A stretch of DNA of 64,000 nucleotides from contig JASDFA010000001.1 of the NCBI GenBank assembly GCA_035772735.1, forward strand, positions 79,448,001-79,512,000, read 5' to 3'. Position 1 is the first letter of the stretch, and the number at the start of each line of letters is the position of its first letter. The notes beneath the pieces are model-generated. The model was given only the letters and a program-made list of their open reading frames with translations, searched no databases and was not told the origin of the DNA. Source of the stretch: Datura wrightii. Lineage: Eukaryota > Streptophyta > Magnoliopsida > Solanales > Solanaceae. The translations under genes and the position numbers were made by a program. Positions 22,218-33,989 of this stretch are shown here, piece by piece.

Positions 22218-23262
22218 ATTTGTACATATACTTGTATCCTGTGTAAAATAATTTTTGGCTAACAGGTAGTTTAAGAATGTTTTTACAGGTGTATAGGGCC
22301 TCAAATAAGAAAATTTTAAAGGCAAAACACCCCCATGACATCCAAAGAACAAAAAGTGGAACTAGTGCAAAATTTGCACTGGCGCATAGCGGCATATGAT
22401 GTAGGAGTGTAAATATCCAGGTCCAATGTTGGATCTTTACAAACGCATTACCACGACATGGACCGCATAGTGAGGGATGATGCAGGAGTGGGTTTTTTAG
22501 CCAGGTTTGAGATTTTTTTATTTCTTTTAACCTAAATAAAGAAAAGTAAAATTAACATTCTTTTAAGGAGGGGACGTTTTTAAGAGTTATTTACCCACTT
22601 TTTACCCCATTCCTAATCTCTAGTTCTCCGCATTAAAATGCTCATTCCCCTCACACATTCTCATTTTTCCTCCAACTTCACTAAACTCCTCTCTCCCTCA
22701 TCTATTTAGTTCTTCACTTCATGGTTCAAGTTTCAAACTTTAAGGTATATTCCTTTTCCCTTCTATTTACTTTGGTAAACATGAGATAGATATGATTATG
22801 AAAGTTTTTTCAAATAGATAGAATCCCATTCCCATGTCTTTTTCCCCAAAAGTGATTGTTGTGGAAAATATAATTTTAATATGGAAATGAGAGAAAACTT
22901 TATATTAGTTAGCAGTGTATTGTAATGTAATGGATGAAATAGCTACGCGTGATTGCTGGTTGTTGAATTCGGTTGTTGTTTTGACCTTGCATAATCAAAC
23001 TCCATGAAAATAGAGTTAAGTTTTTTATGCTCACAAAGTGTTTGTCAAAATGTCAAAGTAAAATTTTGTGAAAAGGGAGGCTTGACATTAAGTGTGGGGC
23101 AATCCAACGACCTCATATTCATCACCCATGGCGAAATAAAATGAAAATGAGTGTGGGGTGGTATGAACCCCAAAATTTCTATTATTTAAGTGTGAATAAG
23201 TAATAGAAATAAGTTGTTAATTTGAATTCTTATGGGTTGAAACCTTTTGGTTGCAGGTGAAA
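22218..23262 (+). other. Leader of ORF2 with probable intron (A)
   Basis: No ORF is credible here. The stretch includes an AT-rich leader with CT-rich segments (22580-22740). A possible intron runs from 22745 (AAG|GTATAT) to 23256 (TTTTGGTTGCAG), placing the ORF2 start ATG at 23263 six bases behind the acceptor. D shows an acceptor at the same relative place (42600-42601). Splicing is inferred, not shown. Confidence 0.45.
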
Positions 23263-24318
23263 ATGTCACACAGGTCAAAGAAGGCAAATATTGACAAATC
23301 CTACACTGCATCCAGCAGTTGAGGGAAAGAAAAGAGGCTAGCTCCGGTAGAGTAGCATATGGAAGAACATGTAGACTAATTAGAGGATATCTTTCCTGAG
23401 CAACAATTTTGGTTAAATGACATTAAGCCCTATGGGAGAATGTGGTATCAAATATTCGTTCCTGCAGTTCCTCCGCCCCCTGAGCAGGAAATTAATATGA
23501 TAGTGGTTTGCCTCAAATCCATGGTTCTCAAATGAAATCATCAAAACGGGGTTAAGAAAGCTGACAATAACCGTGGGAAGTTCCAACCTTTGACATGATC
23601 ATGAAATTTTATGTCAATTGGAAGCTAGAGGTAGATTTGGAGCAAGAGTATGTGGTCCCTGTGTGAGAAAGGAATGTCAGGTTTTCATATTATATAATCA
23701 ACACTCCAATGAAGTTCGGTGACGTTCCTCTCGTGAGATCTGAAGCATTCTATCAGGGCCTAATTACAAAACATCCACGAGGTGTTATGCGGATGAAATT
23801 CTAGAGTAATATGGAAGAGAAATGCCAATAGGTGCCATCACCACTATAAGCGGTCAAACTTGAACTGGGAAGCAAAACTGATCTTATGGTTTGTCAACAA
23901 TCGAATCATGCCTTCAGAGAATGACACTAATGTGTCAAAACTTAAGGTATGCCTCATCTACTATATCCGGACTCGCACGCTTGTTAATATGGTTAAGTTG
24001 ATGATATTAGAAATGGAAAAAGTGTGGGCCGAAGGCAAAGGTAGCCTCCTATACCAAAGCATGCCTACATGATTGCTTTGGGAAGCTTTTGTGCCGGACA
24101 ACAATGGAGTGGATGTAGAGATACCACCATCTCGAAAGGCATTTGATATACCACTTATGATAGCCTCATGGGTTGGGGGGATGACCAACCCCAGCATGGA
24201 GCAAAGGAAAACCCGTATATAGCAATATATTTAGTGTGCTTTAAGGATTGAATATTTGGATTGAGAATAGAGAGGCAAGCCTAGTAGAACTGGAGCAGAT
24301 GGTGCCTCTCACACCAAT
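23263..24318 (+). pseudogene. ORF2, Transposase_32-like (A)
   Basis: Starts MSHRSKKANIDKSYT. It is broken by several stops, but segments match the plant 'putative transposon protein' family (Transposase_32, family name from memory): VPAVPPPPEQEINM-like remnant near 23460, and the clearest part LNWEAKLILWFVNNRIMPSENDTNVSKLKVCLIYYI at 23860-23975. The D copy (42602-44022) has the equivalent LKFEAKLWLDFICSRIIPSKNEQQ. The C-terminus continues at 25702 after the solo LTR. The biochemical role of this family is unknown; the name does not prove transposase activity. Confidence 0.68.
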
Positions 24319-25701
24319 TGATATGTAGGGGATTAACAACATATCTTTGCTTTTTTTTATAGCATTTTGCATATTTTTTGGAGTGAAATTAATCAGAAAC
24401 TAACCTAATTGTGCTATGTTTCAGGATCCTAAGACAATGAAAAAGAAAGGAGTTAAGGCCAGAAAACTTCTCAATAGACGAGGCCATAGATGGACCGTCT
24501 ATCTGAAGGACGGTCCATTCCATCCCAGCTGCAGATTCCATAAACCCAAAAAATTGGGTCCTTAGAGTATGGTTGAAAAGACGAACCATCTTCTAAAAGG
24601 ATGGTCCGTCAATTGATGATTTGATTAAAGCTTGGAAAAATGGGTTTCTAAAGTGTGGAGTGAAGTACAAGCCATCTTTCTAAAGGAAGGTCCATCTCAA
24701 AGGACAATAGGATAAATATAAAAGATGGTCCATCCTTCCAAGGGACGATCAATGCATGCATACCTGGCACTCTGATGTTCAAATTTAATGGCCTTTTTGG
24801 GCCATAGTATAAATACATTTTTCTTGTAATTTGTTTAGCAAATTTTACATTCCATAGTTCATAGCTAGTATAGAGAGTAGAACTTAGCTAATTTTTAGCC
24901 TTAGTTTCAAGTATACTATAGATCTAATTTTTTTAATTGAAGAGTATCATCTATCAAGTGAAGATTTCAATACCTTTTGGTCAGAATGTCTCGTTACTTT
25001 TCTTTTCTTCTTCTTCTAGCCATTGGTAACTAAACCCAAATCTAGGGTTGTGAACCCTAATGATCTCAATTTGTTAAAATTTAATTTGGGTTTATGAACA
25101 TTTGATTGATTTTTGCTTTATAATTTGTGATTAGTGACAAGAATCATTCATTCCTACCCAATTACCCTTATGAGACTTGAAAGAACAAATTTGGGTTGGG
25201 TTAGCATCAACCAACACTGACTCAAGGTATTACCCTTGTTTAATGGGTTCTCTTAGACATAGGTTGAATTTCAAATTGGCAAACAACAATCGGATAGAAG
25301 AGGGTGCTCTTCAATTTGACAAAATTGAAGTAGATTGACACCTATGGTGCTATTGAAAGATACCCATGGATTACCTAAGTAAATTTCTTGCATGTTCAAC
25401 CTTATCCCTCCCTCAATTCTTTCATATTGGGTGATTTAGGAGGATCGACCCAATATTGGGGTCACTTACCTAGAATTATCTCAAATTACTTACAACCCTA
25501 GCTTAGCATAATTTGTAGTCATAGTATTCTGTTACTCTAAATCTAAATAAATTCTAATCTTGTAATACTTTGTTGTTTAACACTAGATAGTCTGGACTTT
25601 GAGTAGTCTCTATGGGATTCGACCCGAACTCCTTATTGGTTTTCATATTTGCATTGATCGTTTACACTACCCTACATGCGGAGTAGATTTCAACAATATC
25701 A
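24319..25701 (+). mobile_element. Solo LTR (Athila/Tat type) in ORF2 of A
   Basis: Starts TGATAT and ends ATATCA, perfect 6-bp inverted ends. The flanks CCAAT (24314-24318) and CCAGT (25702-25706) differ by one base, a likely 5-bp target duplication. The end wording (GATTCGACCCGAACTCC...GTTTACACTACCC...GGAGTAGATTTCAACAATATCA) matches the 3' ends of C and D LTRs in style. Upstream of a TATA-like box at 24808-24815 lies a cluster of GGACGGTCC words (24480-24760), including the hairpin GGACCGTC...GACGGTCC at 24492-24516. Orientation is taken from this order. Confidence 0.83.
24808..24815 (+). promoter_or_regulatory. TATA-like box in solo LTR
   Basis: TATAAATA, 490 bases from the LTR start and directly downstream of the GGACGGTCC word cluster. 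Confidence 0.55.
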
Positions 25702-26158
25702 CCAGTCACTCGTGTCTTCCTGGGGATTGATGATGAGGCCGCACTGCCACCAGAGTAGGACACGAATACAGAGCATGATGCCAAGGCCTAGTGCCTCCAA
25801 AGAAGTTCCTTTCCTCTTATGCTTTGTTCTACAGTGAGGACACTGCAGTAAATTAAGTGTTGGGTGGGCATTTGTTACTATACTGATTTATGTACTTTGA
25901 TAATTGTATTTTTCTATCATGGTCTTGACTGAGCTTGCTAGTAATTTTAATGTTGTTCGGTTTAGTTGTTTTTTTTTGGTTTTTTTTGGGGGCATACCGC
26001 ATTCAAATGCCCTGATTTTTTTATCACAGTTCTTTTTCAAGGAGATCCATTTGAAATGGGAAAAGTTTTAAGTTTTTAGGAATAATTATTAATCATAGTT
26101 CAGGATTTTCTCAATGATGGATGGATGAGGACCGTCTTAAGGGAAAATTAGTCACATA
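25702..26158 (+). pseudogene. ORF2 C-terminus and 3' untranslated region (A)
   Basis: Coding remnants (FLGIDDEAALPPE, DTNTEHDA) to about 25800. Then an untranslated stretch with GAGGACACTGCAGTAAATTAAGTGTTGGG, which resembles the post-ORF2 segment of D at 44080-44110 (GGGACAATGTATGATTTTAAGTGGGG). T-rich runs at 25966-25990. It ends where LTR B begins. Confidence 0.55.
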
Positions 26159-28075
26159 TTCTACGACTCGAGCATGGGACCTCGGATCGAGAAATGAGAC
26201 CTAGAACCATGAATGACCCCAAGCTAACCTATGGAATAAATGTAGCATAAATAAGAGCATTACTAAGCGGAAATTAAAGCATGAACATGACATAAGCGAA
26301 ATTCTGCATAGCGTAACAACATGAATATAAATGCGAACCAACATTGTTGAACTATCTATACATAGCTGTTTGGAAAGCCTCTAAATATTTGATGAGATAA
26401 TGGGACAACACCCCTAACTAGCTCTCTAAGTCTGAATCTAAAAGACATGAACAAAGGAGACCAAATCAAAACTGATGTCCTCAGACCATGAGGACTGACC
26501 AAAACTAGGATAAGGATGGACTGAGCGAGAGCGAGCTAATGACAGGATTGAGAAAGATCACTCGAACCTATATCTTGAGATGATATATCATATAGTATGC
26601 AGTCAGTACTATGAATGTACTGAGTATGAAGAGAAAGTAAAACATTCTAGTAAAACGATCATATGAGATCATGAATATAAGTCAAGATAGATTTAGATGA
26701 GAGTAAGAGCAAAATGTTAAAAGCCATATTTCTAAAAGATACATAATCATAAGCTATTCATCATAAGCTGAACATAATGACCCAAGTTTTAGAAATAGAA
26801 ATCATACAGCGTAATATACTTGAAAACAGAAGTGAAAACTCAAAAACTAATTAATGGGTCAAATATGCTATAAGATATAATATCATAATGCGTGAACATG
26901 AGTAATTGAAAACATGAGGAACAATGGGAGGCTTTATCATAATTGAAACCATCATGATAGAGCTTACATTATGCCCCAACTATCTCGCTCAAGTGGGCAG
27001 AGTCGCCCCAATCTTTCCAAGGCTAGAAACGGTTTAGGCTTGATATCACTTGTGAGTCCCCGTAGGATTTGAACATGAATATATACCTTTGGTGGTGTGT
27101 AGTTCTGAGACTCGGGTTTTCCCGAACCCCTAGCCTACTCAGTACTAGATACTACTCCCAAAAAGTATGTACATGATTCATAATCATCATCATGAAAACA
27201 TACTTGAACTTGCATGGGCTAGCTGAAACATGATATTATTATCATAATCGTAATCGTATTTGACTTGTAGGAAAATATTCATGAAAGGGTTCCATAAAGT
27301 TGGCCATGATACTTGAACTTAAATTTCATGAGATAATTATACATGCTTGAATCAAACTTCATAACTTCGAAATCATGAGATTATAAGTTAAGAATTCATA
27401 AATATTCATGCATAATTGGTAATTCATCATACTTGGCATCATCGACTCATAAGCATGAAATTCATAAATCATTCATCATAGGGCATAATCTTCATAGACT
27501 TGAAATCATTTATTAGGGAGTAAGTTGAGGGTTAAATCTGCCTAATATCCATAAAACATCAACTGAAACATGAGATGATTAAGCCCATAGAGATAGCATG
27601 GAAGATTTCATGAAAACTGCATAAAATTCTAGAATTTAACTTGACATACTTAGAGACTTGAAATCATAGAATTGGAATGAAATTGGGCATGGGGCTGGAA
27701 GAATTTCCCCCATTCATAACCCTACATACCTGTGCTTGAAGAATTCTCAACTTTATTAGAGACCCAAAAGGAATTGAGCGAGGATCTAATGAAGAACCCT
27801 AGCTTCTCTTGAGGGGATGTGATCTTTAGGTAGGGGTTTTAGGAGTAGAATGAGGGTTTAGGATTATTAAAACCCTAAAAAACACCCTTCAGAAGTCTTA
27901 AAACAACTTAGTTTAGGAGTTAGGAACTTAGAAATTACGAAAATAACCTTAATGACCCGACAAGAAAACACTCACTGCCAAACCCAATGAGTGACTGGAT
28001 GACCCATTGGGAGATTTGACGGGTCATCCCTTGACCCGTTGTCACTGGCAATTTCTTCTCAAATTTTCTGATCTT
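26159..28075 (-). mobile_element. B: truncated solo LTR of T1 type
   Basis: Starts near TTCTACGACTCGAGCATGGGACC and shares blocks with the solo LTR at 4560-6883: the GTACT box (26600-26640), GGGCATGG...CATAACCCTACATACC (27680-27730) and AACTTAGTTTAGG (27905). The expected minus-strand start TGTTATACCCCGG is missing: the last matched part (CAAATTTTCTGATC) stops at 28075 and the C1 LTR begins at once. About 70 bases seem to be lost. The ORF-free stretch holds nothing else. Confidence 0.78.
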
Positions 28076-29510
28076 TAATGAGTTGGTAATTTACCAACTC
28101 ATTATGCTTTTAAACATAAGCTTTTGCTTGGTTTTGAAGTCATTTAGGAGGATTTTAAGATCTTTCTCTTTTGTTATTGTAGGCATTCAATTTAAAGAGA
28201 GAAAGCAAGGAATTGAACAAAAGCATGGAGCTAAAGAAGAGGACCTGTGTTCCACTGGGTGGGACCGGCAAAATGCCAGCCAAATGCAGAAGCACACTGT
28301 GTTAAAGTGGAAGATGCACCGGCGAAATGCGGATCAGTACCTGCGAACTGCCGATGCCAATGCTGAATGATCGCAGGAGTCATTGGCCTTAGTTATGTTG
28401 GAGCGGCGCCCTGCAGTTGGCATTGGTGAAACGCCGGTGTCTCGCAAGTGAGGCCGTCATTAGAAGGGAAAAATCATCTAGTATGGGATTTTAGGAGTAT
28501 TTTTAACCTACTTTTGTACATTCCTTGAAAAGTATTGAACATTTCATTCCTTGTCATCAGAATATTGAATTGTATTGTATTGAATATCTTTTAATTTTCT
28601 AGATAAAGAAAGAATAGAGTTAACCTATCTTCATCTTCTTTCTCAAGGTAAAAACCTCCACTGAAGATAAATTTGAGCGTACAATTTACTCTTAATGATG
28701 AATTCGGTGAATTTATTTATCAATATCAATTTGTATTTTTCATCTACGAGTGGCTAAACATTTTGCTAGGGGTTTTTCTATGATTGGAGATGAATTGGAT
28801 TGGGTATTGCTAGATTGATATTATAATTACTCATTTAGTGTAAATCTGTAATTTTCTCCAAATTATAACTGAATTATTTATAGTTGCAAATGTGGGTTAT
28901 GTTTACTTATTCTTTTTGTGCTTGAAAAAAGGGAATATAATATAGGTGAGAAAACAATGATGGGTATTTGGGTCTTGATTATGTGGGGTTGGGATAGAGA
29001 TAGCCAAAACCCATTTTCATACACCCATTAAAGAGTTGAGGTTAGAATAGTTCAGTTCTTGCCTTAGCTATAGTGGATGAATTAATTGAGACCTTGGGGT
29101 TTGAGAAAACCCGAGGAAAAAGGCACCCAAGTGGTTGAAAAACATCGGGTGCCACCTTATCCATGGTTATTTATTCTTGTGTGATAATTTGATTTTCTAG
29201 ATAATTCCAATCCAATCGATGCCCCATCAATAGCACACCCTTGGCCCTTGGTCGTATTTGTTCATTCAATTTGATTTCCTTGTTTTTGATTGATAGATTA
29301 TTTTAATTCAATTTGTGATCTTAATTTTCCCCGAATTTCATTTTTCCATTTCTAATGCAGTGATGCAATTTAGTTCAACTTAATAGACAACTTTTGTGCC
29401 ATCCAATCGCTATTTCCTATGGGTTCAACCTCGACTCTTGGTTTTTGATATCTATATTGCGAGGATTGTTTACACTTCCTCCTTGTGTGGAGTGGATTTG
29501 AACGTCATTA
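28076..29510 (+). repeat. LTR C1
   Basis: Starts TAATGAG (TGATGAG in the other copies) and ends AACGTCATTA (AACGTCATCA in C2), one base before the primer-site leader. A 25-bp palindrome lies at 28078-28102. CCGG-rich words occur at 28230-28460. By eye about a tenth of positions differ from C2. The ORF at 28083-28370 is not a gene. Confidence 0.9.
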
Positions 29511-29514
29511 ATTT

Positions 29515-29532
29515 TGGCGCCATTGCCGGGGA
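29515..29532 (+). other. Primer binding site (tRNA-Asp) of C1
   Basis: TGGCGCCATTGCCGGGGA, one base off the plant tRNA-Asp complement, five bases behind the LTR. Confidence 0.9.
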
Positions 29533-29630
29533 ATAGGATTAGATAGCCCCTAGTTGTTTGTTGATTTGAGTTAATTTAGCATCTTGTGATTTGTTATTAC
29601 AATTACTGTTGTTTTTGGATGTCTCTGTAG

Positions 29631-31350
29631 GATGACTGATATTATCCAACACTCTTAAGAAGATCCAATGGATGGACAAATCAAGCATGAGGATGATGAT
29701 CCAATGATGCCGGATGTAGCAGGTGCCATTCACCTACTAGCCACGGTGTGGAATGCGGTGTTTCACAAGACCAGCATAATGTTACAACTGCTACAAATAA
29801 AAGGACTCTTTGGAGGACAACTTAGTTAGGTCTCTAATCGACATCTTCGGAATTTCCTTAAGATATGCCAACCTTTCAACATTACCAATATAAGTCAAGA
29901 GTTTATTAGACTGAGGCTCTTTCCATTTTCCTTGTCTGGATAAGCTACCTTGTTGCTAGAAGAGCTTCCTCCGGGATGCATCACCTCATGGAAAGAATTA
30001 ACTGAAGCCTTCTTGGATAGGTTCTTCCCTCCATCAAGGATGGTGTAGTGGAGAGATGATATTACCAACTTCAAGAAAATCCTAGGTGAACCCTTACATG
30101 AAGCATGACTTCGGTTCAAGAAGAAATTGGCCTTATGTCCAAACCACGGGTTACCGGATGGAGTGCTACTACTGAGTTTTTATCAATTCTTGGATTCCAT
30201 TAAGGCGATGAACAAGTAAGAATTGCCTCAACCAAAATTGATGAAATTGGCCCTAAAAAGCCATTTAGGTTCGTTATCAAAGTTAGTGGCCAATAACTTA
30301 GATGGAGGATCCCTCATGGACCAACCTTATGGTATAGCAGAGCTCTTTTGGATAGAATGACCAAAACAAATCGAGCTTGGCATACGAGGGACACTGAAGT
30401 ACTCTCAAGTAGTGCTAGTCTAAGCGTTGTGACTATTAAGATGCGGAAAAGAGATGAGACCCTATCAAAGATGATGAACCATCTCGAATTGATGAAAAAG
30501 CATGTTACGGGAACCGAGTCCAATAATGTCAATGCTGTGGTGACTCAAGGTCCTATGCAATATGAGGGTGAAGCTTCACCTCCTAGGTATGAGGAAGAGT
30601 GCCAATTCATGGAAAATTAAATAGGGGGTTCTCACCCAGAGTATCAAGGTATCAACCTAGACCCTTGACGCCCACGGAAAGAGAATCAAGGTTGGAGAAA
30701 CCGCGAAAACTAAGGTTTGGGTTATAGAAATGAAATATGGGGTAATCCTGAGCAAAACCGTGATGGGGAACGTTATCACTGAAGCTCAAATCCACATGTT
30801 CCCTCTCCAAAGGCTGAAAACCCCCAATTGCAACATAGTGTGAGCAATGTGGGAAGCTCCAAGATCAAAGAGATGCTGGCTAGAGTACTAGAAAGGGTGG
30901 AATCTATAGATAGCGGAGTCAAGGAGCTCAAAGGGGAAGTTTCTAATTTCTCCCAAATAGTGAGTTCACATTCATCTTCTATCAAACAGTTGGAAGTTCA
31001 AAGGAATCACTTGTCTACTCAAATGAACCCAAGAATGAAAGGGACTATCCCTAGTGAGACAGTGCCTAATCCCAAGAAGGACAATGATTGTATAGATATT
31101 ATCCGGGGAGCGATAAGGTGTTGGCTGATAGGGGTGTTAAGCCCAAGAAAGTTGTTAATCCCAAAATAAGAAGTGATGTGAATAATAAGGTGCCAAAAGC
31201 ACCAGATGGTGTTGATGAAATAGAAGAACTTGATTTGGGGGGGGCGGTGGCAGAGTTAATGTTGACTCTGAAAAGGCTCTTGAGGAGGAAACAATAAAGG
31301 AGGCTTTAACCGAAATGGGCCAAGAGCTAGGATTCCACCTCCTTATCCTC
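29631..31350 (+). pseudogene. Gag and gag-protease linker (C1)
   Basis: Starts ATGACTGATATTATCCAACA at 29631. Recognisable parts: [25 protein letters not shown] (about 29790), the capsid core FPPSRMV...ITNFKKILGEPLHEAWLRF-like (30000-30120), DRMTKTNRAWHTRDTEVL (30348-30400) and a C-terminal coiled-coil-like stretch SKIKEMLARVLERVESIDSGVKELKGEVSNFSQIVSSHSSSIKQLE (30850-30990). The linker reaches MKGTIPSE and a PPPYPQ-like segment (about 31325). Many stops, especially at 29640-30350. No zinc knuckle is evident. Confidence 0.83.
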
Positions 31351-31429
31351 AAAGTTTAGCAAAGAAGGAGGACAATCAGTTTTTTTTCAAAAATTCATTG
31401 AGATTTCAGCAAATTGTCCATAAATATAC

Positions 31430-32067
31430 CTTTGATGGATGCATTGCTTCAAATGTCGGGCTATGCGAAATTCATGAAAAAATTGCTGAAGAAAAAGAAG
31501 GTTGTTGATGCTGGTACAGGATAAGTAACGTACCATGCGCAATGATGGGAAGCAATCTTGCTCCCAAAAGGGAGGATCCTGGAGCTTTCAATATCTCCTC
31601 CACCATTGGCTTGTGTGTTTTAAAAAACGCGTTGTGTGACTTTGGCACAAGCATAAACTTGATGCCTCTTGTCATTTTTAAGAAGTTAGATGTGGGAAAT
31701 CCCAAGCCTACTACTACGAGGCTATTGATGGCGGACAGGTCTATCAAGAAACCCGTGGGAGTGCTAGAAGATGTTTTGGTCCGAGTGGACAAATTCATCC
31801 TTCCAACTGGTATTGGATTATGAAATGGATGTTCAGGTGTCCATCATCTTGGGGCACCCATTACTGGCCACGAGAAGAGCACTAGTGGATGTAGAGTTAG
31901 GGTAGTTGAAATTTAGGGTAGATGGTGATGAAGTCACCTTTAATGTATGTTAAACCACTAAGCCCCTCGAGAGGTGCAAGGTGATAGCGGTCTTCAGTGA
32001 TGAGGTAGAGCAAGATGAAGTTTGGGATATTGAGGATGATTCGGAGGATGACCCTCTAGAATATTGA
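31430..32067 (+). pseudogene. Protease (C1)
   Basis: Best frame 31542-31823: SNLAPKREDPGAFNISSTIG, the active-site segment CDFGTSINLMPLVIFKKL, and KPVGVLEDVLVRVDKFILP. After a deletion near 31810 the frame changes to MDVQVSIILGHPLLATRRALVDVELG (31825-31910). The active-site aspartate and glycine are present. It ends at a stop near 32065, 20 bases before the conserved box, with no RT downstream. Confidence 0.83.
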
Positions 32068-32086
32068 CAATTGAGGAAGTATCCGT

Positions 32087-32134
32087 CATGCCATGATGTT
32101 AAATAAGGCGCTTCTTTGGAGGCAACCCAAGTAT
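32087..32134 (+). promoter_or_regulatory. Conserved post-protease box (C1 copy)
   Basis: CATGCCATGATGTTAAATAA...GGAGGCAACCCAAG. Same position and wording as in D and C2. Confidence 0.75.
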
Positions 32135-33989
32135 TTTTATGTTGATACTATGATATTTTTGTTGATTTTGTTTTGTAGGATGGATTGGTTGAAGAACTAG
32201 GTGGAAGAAAAACAAAGCACTTGTAGTGCGAGACCTATGAAACACAGGTCTTCTAGCGTGAGCCGCTGCACCAACGCAGGAGAGAGGTAGAAAACTTAGA
32301 GTAAAAAGAGGGAAACGACACTTTACCAGCGAAATACCGGTGACAATCTGTGAACCGCTAGTTCAGCGTCGGCTTCAACCAGCAAACCTAGGAGTTGAAG
32401 AGTAAACTGCAATGCACCGGTGGAAAGCAGGGGGCAACTCAAGAACTGCCGGTCAAACGCAACCTGGAAAATAGTGAATTGGGCAAAAATAGAGGTCACC
32501 TGCACTTTAACTAGTGAACCACCGGTAATCACCAGCAGCAACAGGTTTGGCATGGGCAAAGGTACGTAGTTCATTTTAAATCTTGACCAACCCAACCAAT
32601 GGCTCTTTGAAGATCCGATCAAACCCTTTTAAATTCCCAAAATCCTTTCTCTCCACTATTTCATCTCCCCCACAACACTTTCCACTTTCTCAATACTCCA
32701 TTTCGCTACCAATTTTACCTTTCCAATTTCCCATCTTTAAATCAATCATTAAACCACCTTCTCACATACCAACCACTATTACTCTCTTCACCCTATAAAA
32801 CCCTCCTTCCTAATCTCCTAATTTCACCTTACCTCACAGACCTCTCACTAAGCAATAGAATTTCCCGTTGTTGGAAACACCATTTTTGGACAAGACACCA
32901 AGCTCAAATCTCGTTCCTTTTTGTTCTCATTTCTCAATCAGTATGTGTGTTCATGCTCTTATATTGTTTGTTGTTTGAGAATGTGAGTTAAAAATTAAGC
33001 ATGACAGTTTTGAAATTTTCTGTACCCATACCTCCCATTCCCATATTGTGCTTTTTCATTGTGGAATGATTCTCATAGTGTGGGCGTATTGGGGGTAGTG
33101 ATAATTAAATAATGTTAGTGTGGGGTTCTCATTTTTGGTAGGAGTTTTATAGAAGTGTGTGTTTGATATATTAGTTGGGGTGAAGTCTGAGTAACCCCTT
33201 ATGCTTACAGTGCACGATTTGCCTGATGAAAAATTGGATGACGTCTTTCTTAAGAGCAAATCATCATTTTTATTTCTGTTGTGTTGTTTGAAGTGTGTTG
33301 ATCATAAGATGGGGGTGATCTCAAGAGAAAATGGAGCACGAAATAACTTTTACAAAAAGGGAATTAGGGAGGATCTATTTACTAGAACTGAAAAGTCATC
33401 CTACCTTTACCCCTAGCGTTCATTATGACCTCCAAGTCCTAAGTTTAGTAACTCTAAGTTAGTGATGAGCTACATGAAGGGCAAGACTATGGGTCAAGTT
33501 GTGTGCATGAGAAGTTCTTTATGAGAGTGAGCGTATTTGTTTCATTCTATAATCCCTTTAAGTGTAAATTACTTGAAAACAACATGGTATTCTCTCTTGA
33601 TATGAGTGGTATCACTTCCTTGGGTAACATGCTTGCACATACCAAAAGAGGTGACTGACAAGAATGCAATGAGCTTTAAGGTAAATTTTGAATGTGAATT
33701 TTCAATGAATTAAGATTCTATGTAAGCTTGTTTTGATCAATTATGCCCCTTGTTTTGGATGAAGGAATCAACTGTAAATCATGCCAATTGATTATGGTGA
33801 TCTCTTGAAGCATTTGCATATAGTGTTGAGTCTCCTCTATTCCTTTGAGTTGGTGAGATATTTTTTGGTTCTCTTATTCCTAGTGGCCCCTTGTGCAAAA
33901 TATCATTTAGCATGACATGCTAACTTAAAGTATTCAGCTGTAAAGAATTGCCTTTCCTGAGGACAAGTAATGGTTCAAGTTTGGGGGTT
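32135..33989 (+). other. 3' untranslated region of C1 with LTR-like promoter module
   Basis: No gene. It contains a cluster of CCGG words (ACCGGTGA, GAACCGCTAG, ACCACCGG; 32240-32560), CT-rich DNA, and CCCTATAAAAC at 32791-32801. Then a leader GGTGAAGTCTGAGTAACCCC (33179-33198), which in D is followed by ORF2. Here it runs straight into the D-like 3' region (TTAGGGAGGATCTA at 33363), so ORF2 is absent. The polypurine tract GTTTGGGGGTT (33979-33989) is next to LTR C2. Confidence 0.7.
32794..32800 (+). promoter_or_regulatory. TATA-like box, internal (C1)
   Basis: TATAAAA downstream of a CCGG-word cluster. The same module appears at 49635-49641 (C2) and 41743-41750 (D). Confidence 0.45.

Larger units (their letters stand above)
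11606..26158 (+). mobile_element. A: Athila-like gag-protease-ORF2 element, split and truncated
   Basis: Three plus-strand fragments (11606-11934, 20697-24318, 25702-26158) read in order as gag end, protease, conserved GAGAGGCAAACC box, leader with a likely intron, ORF2 and 3' untranslated region. No reverse transcriptase, RNase H or integrase is present between protease and box. The left end is lost at element G and the right end at LTR B, and neither LTR was found. T3 and a solo LTR are inserted in it. It is probably the oldest layer on this side of the window. Confidence 0.75.
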
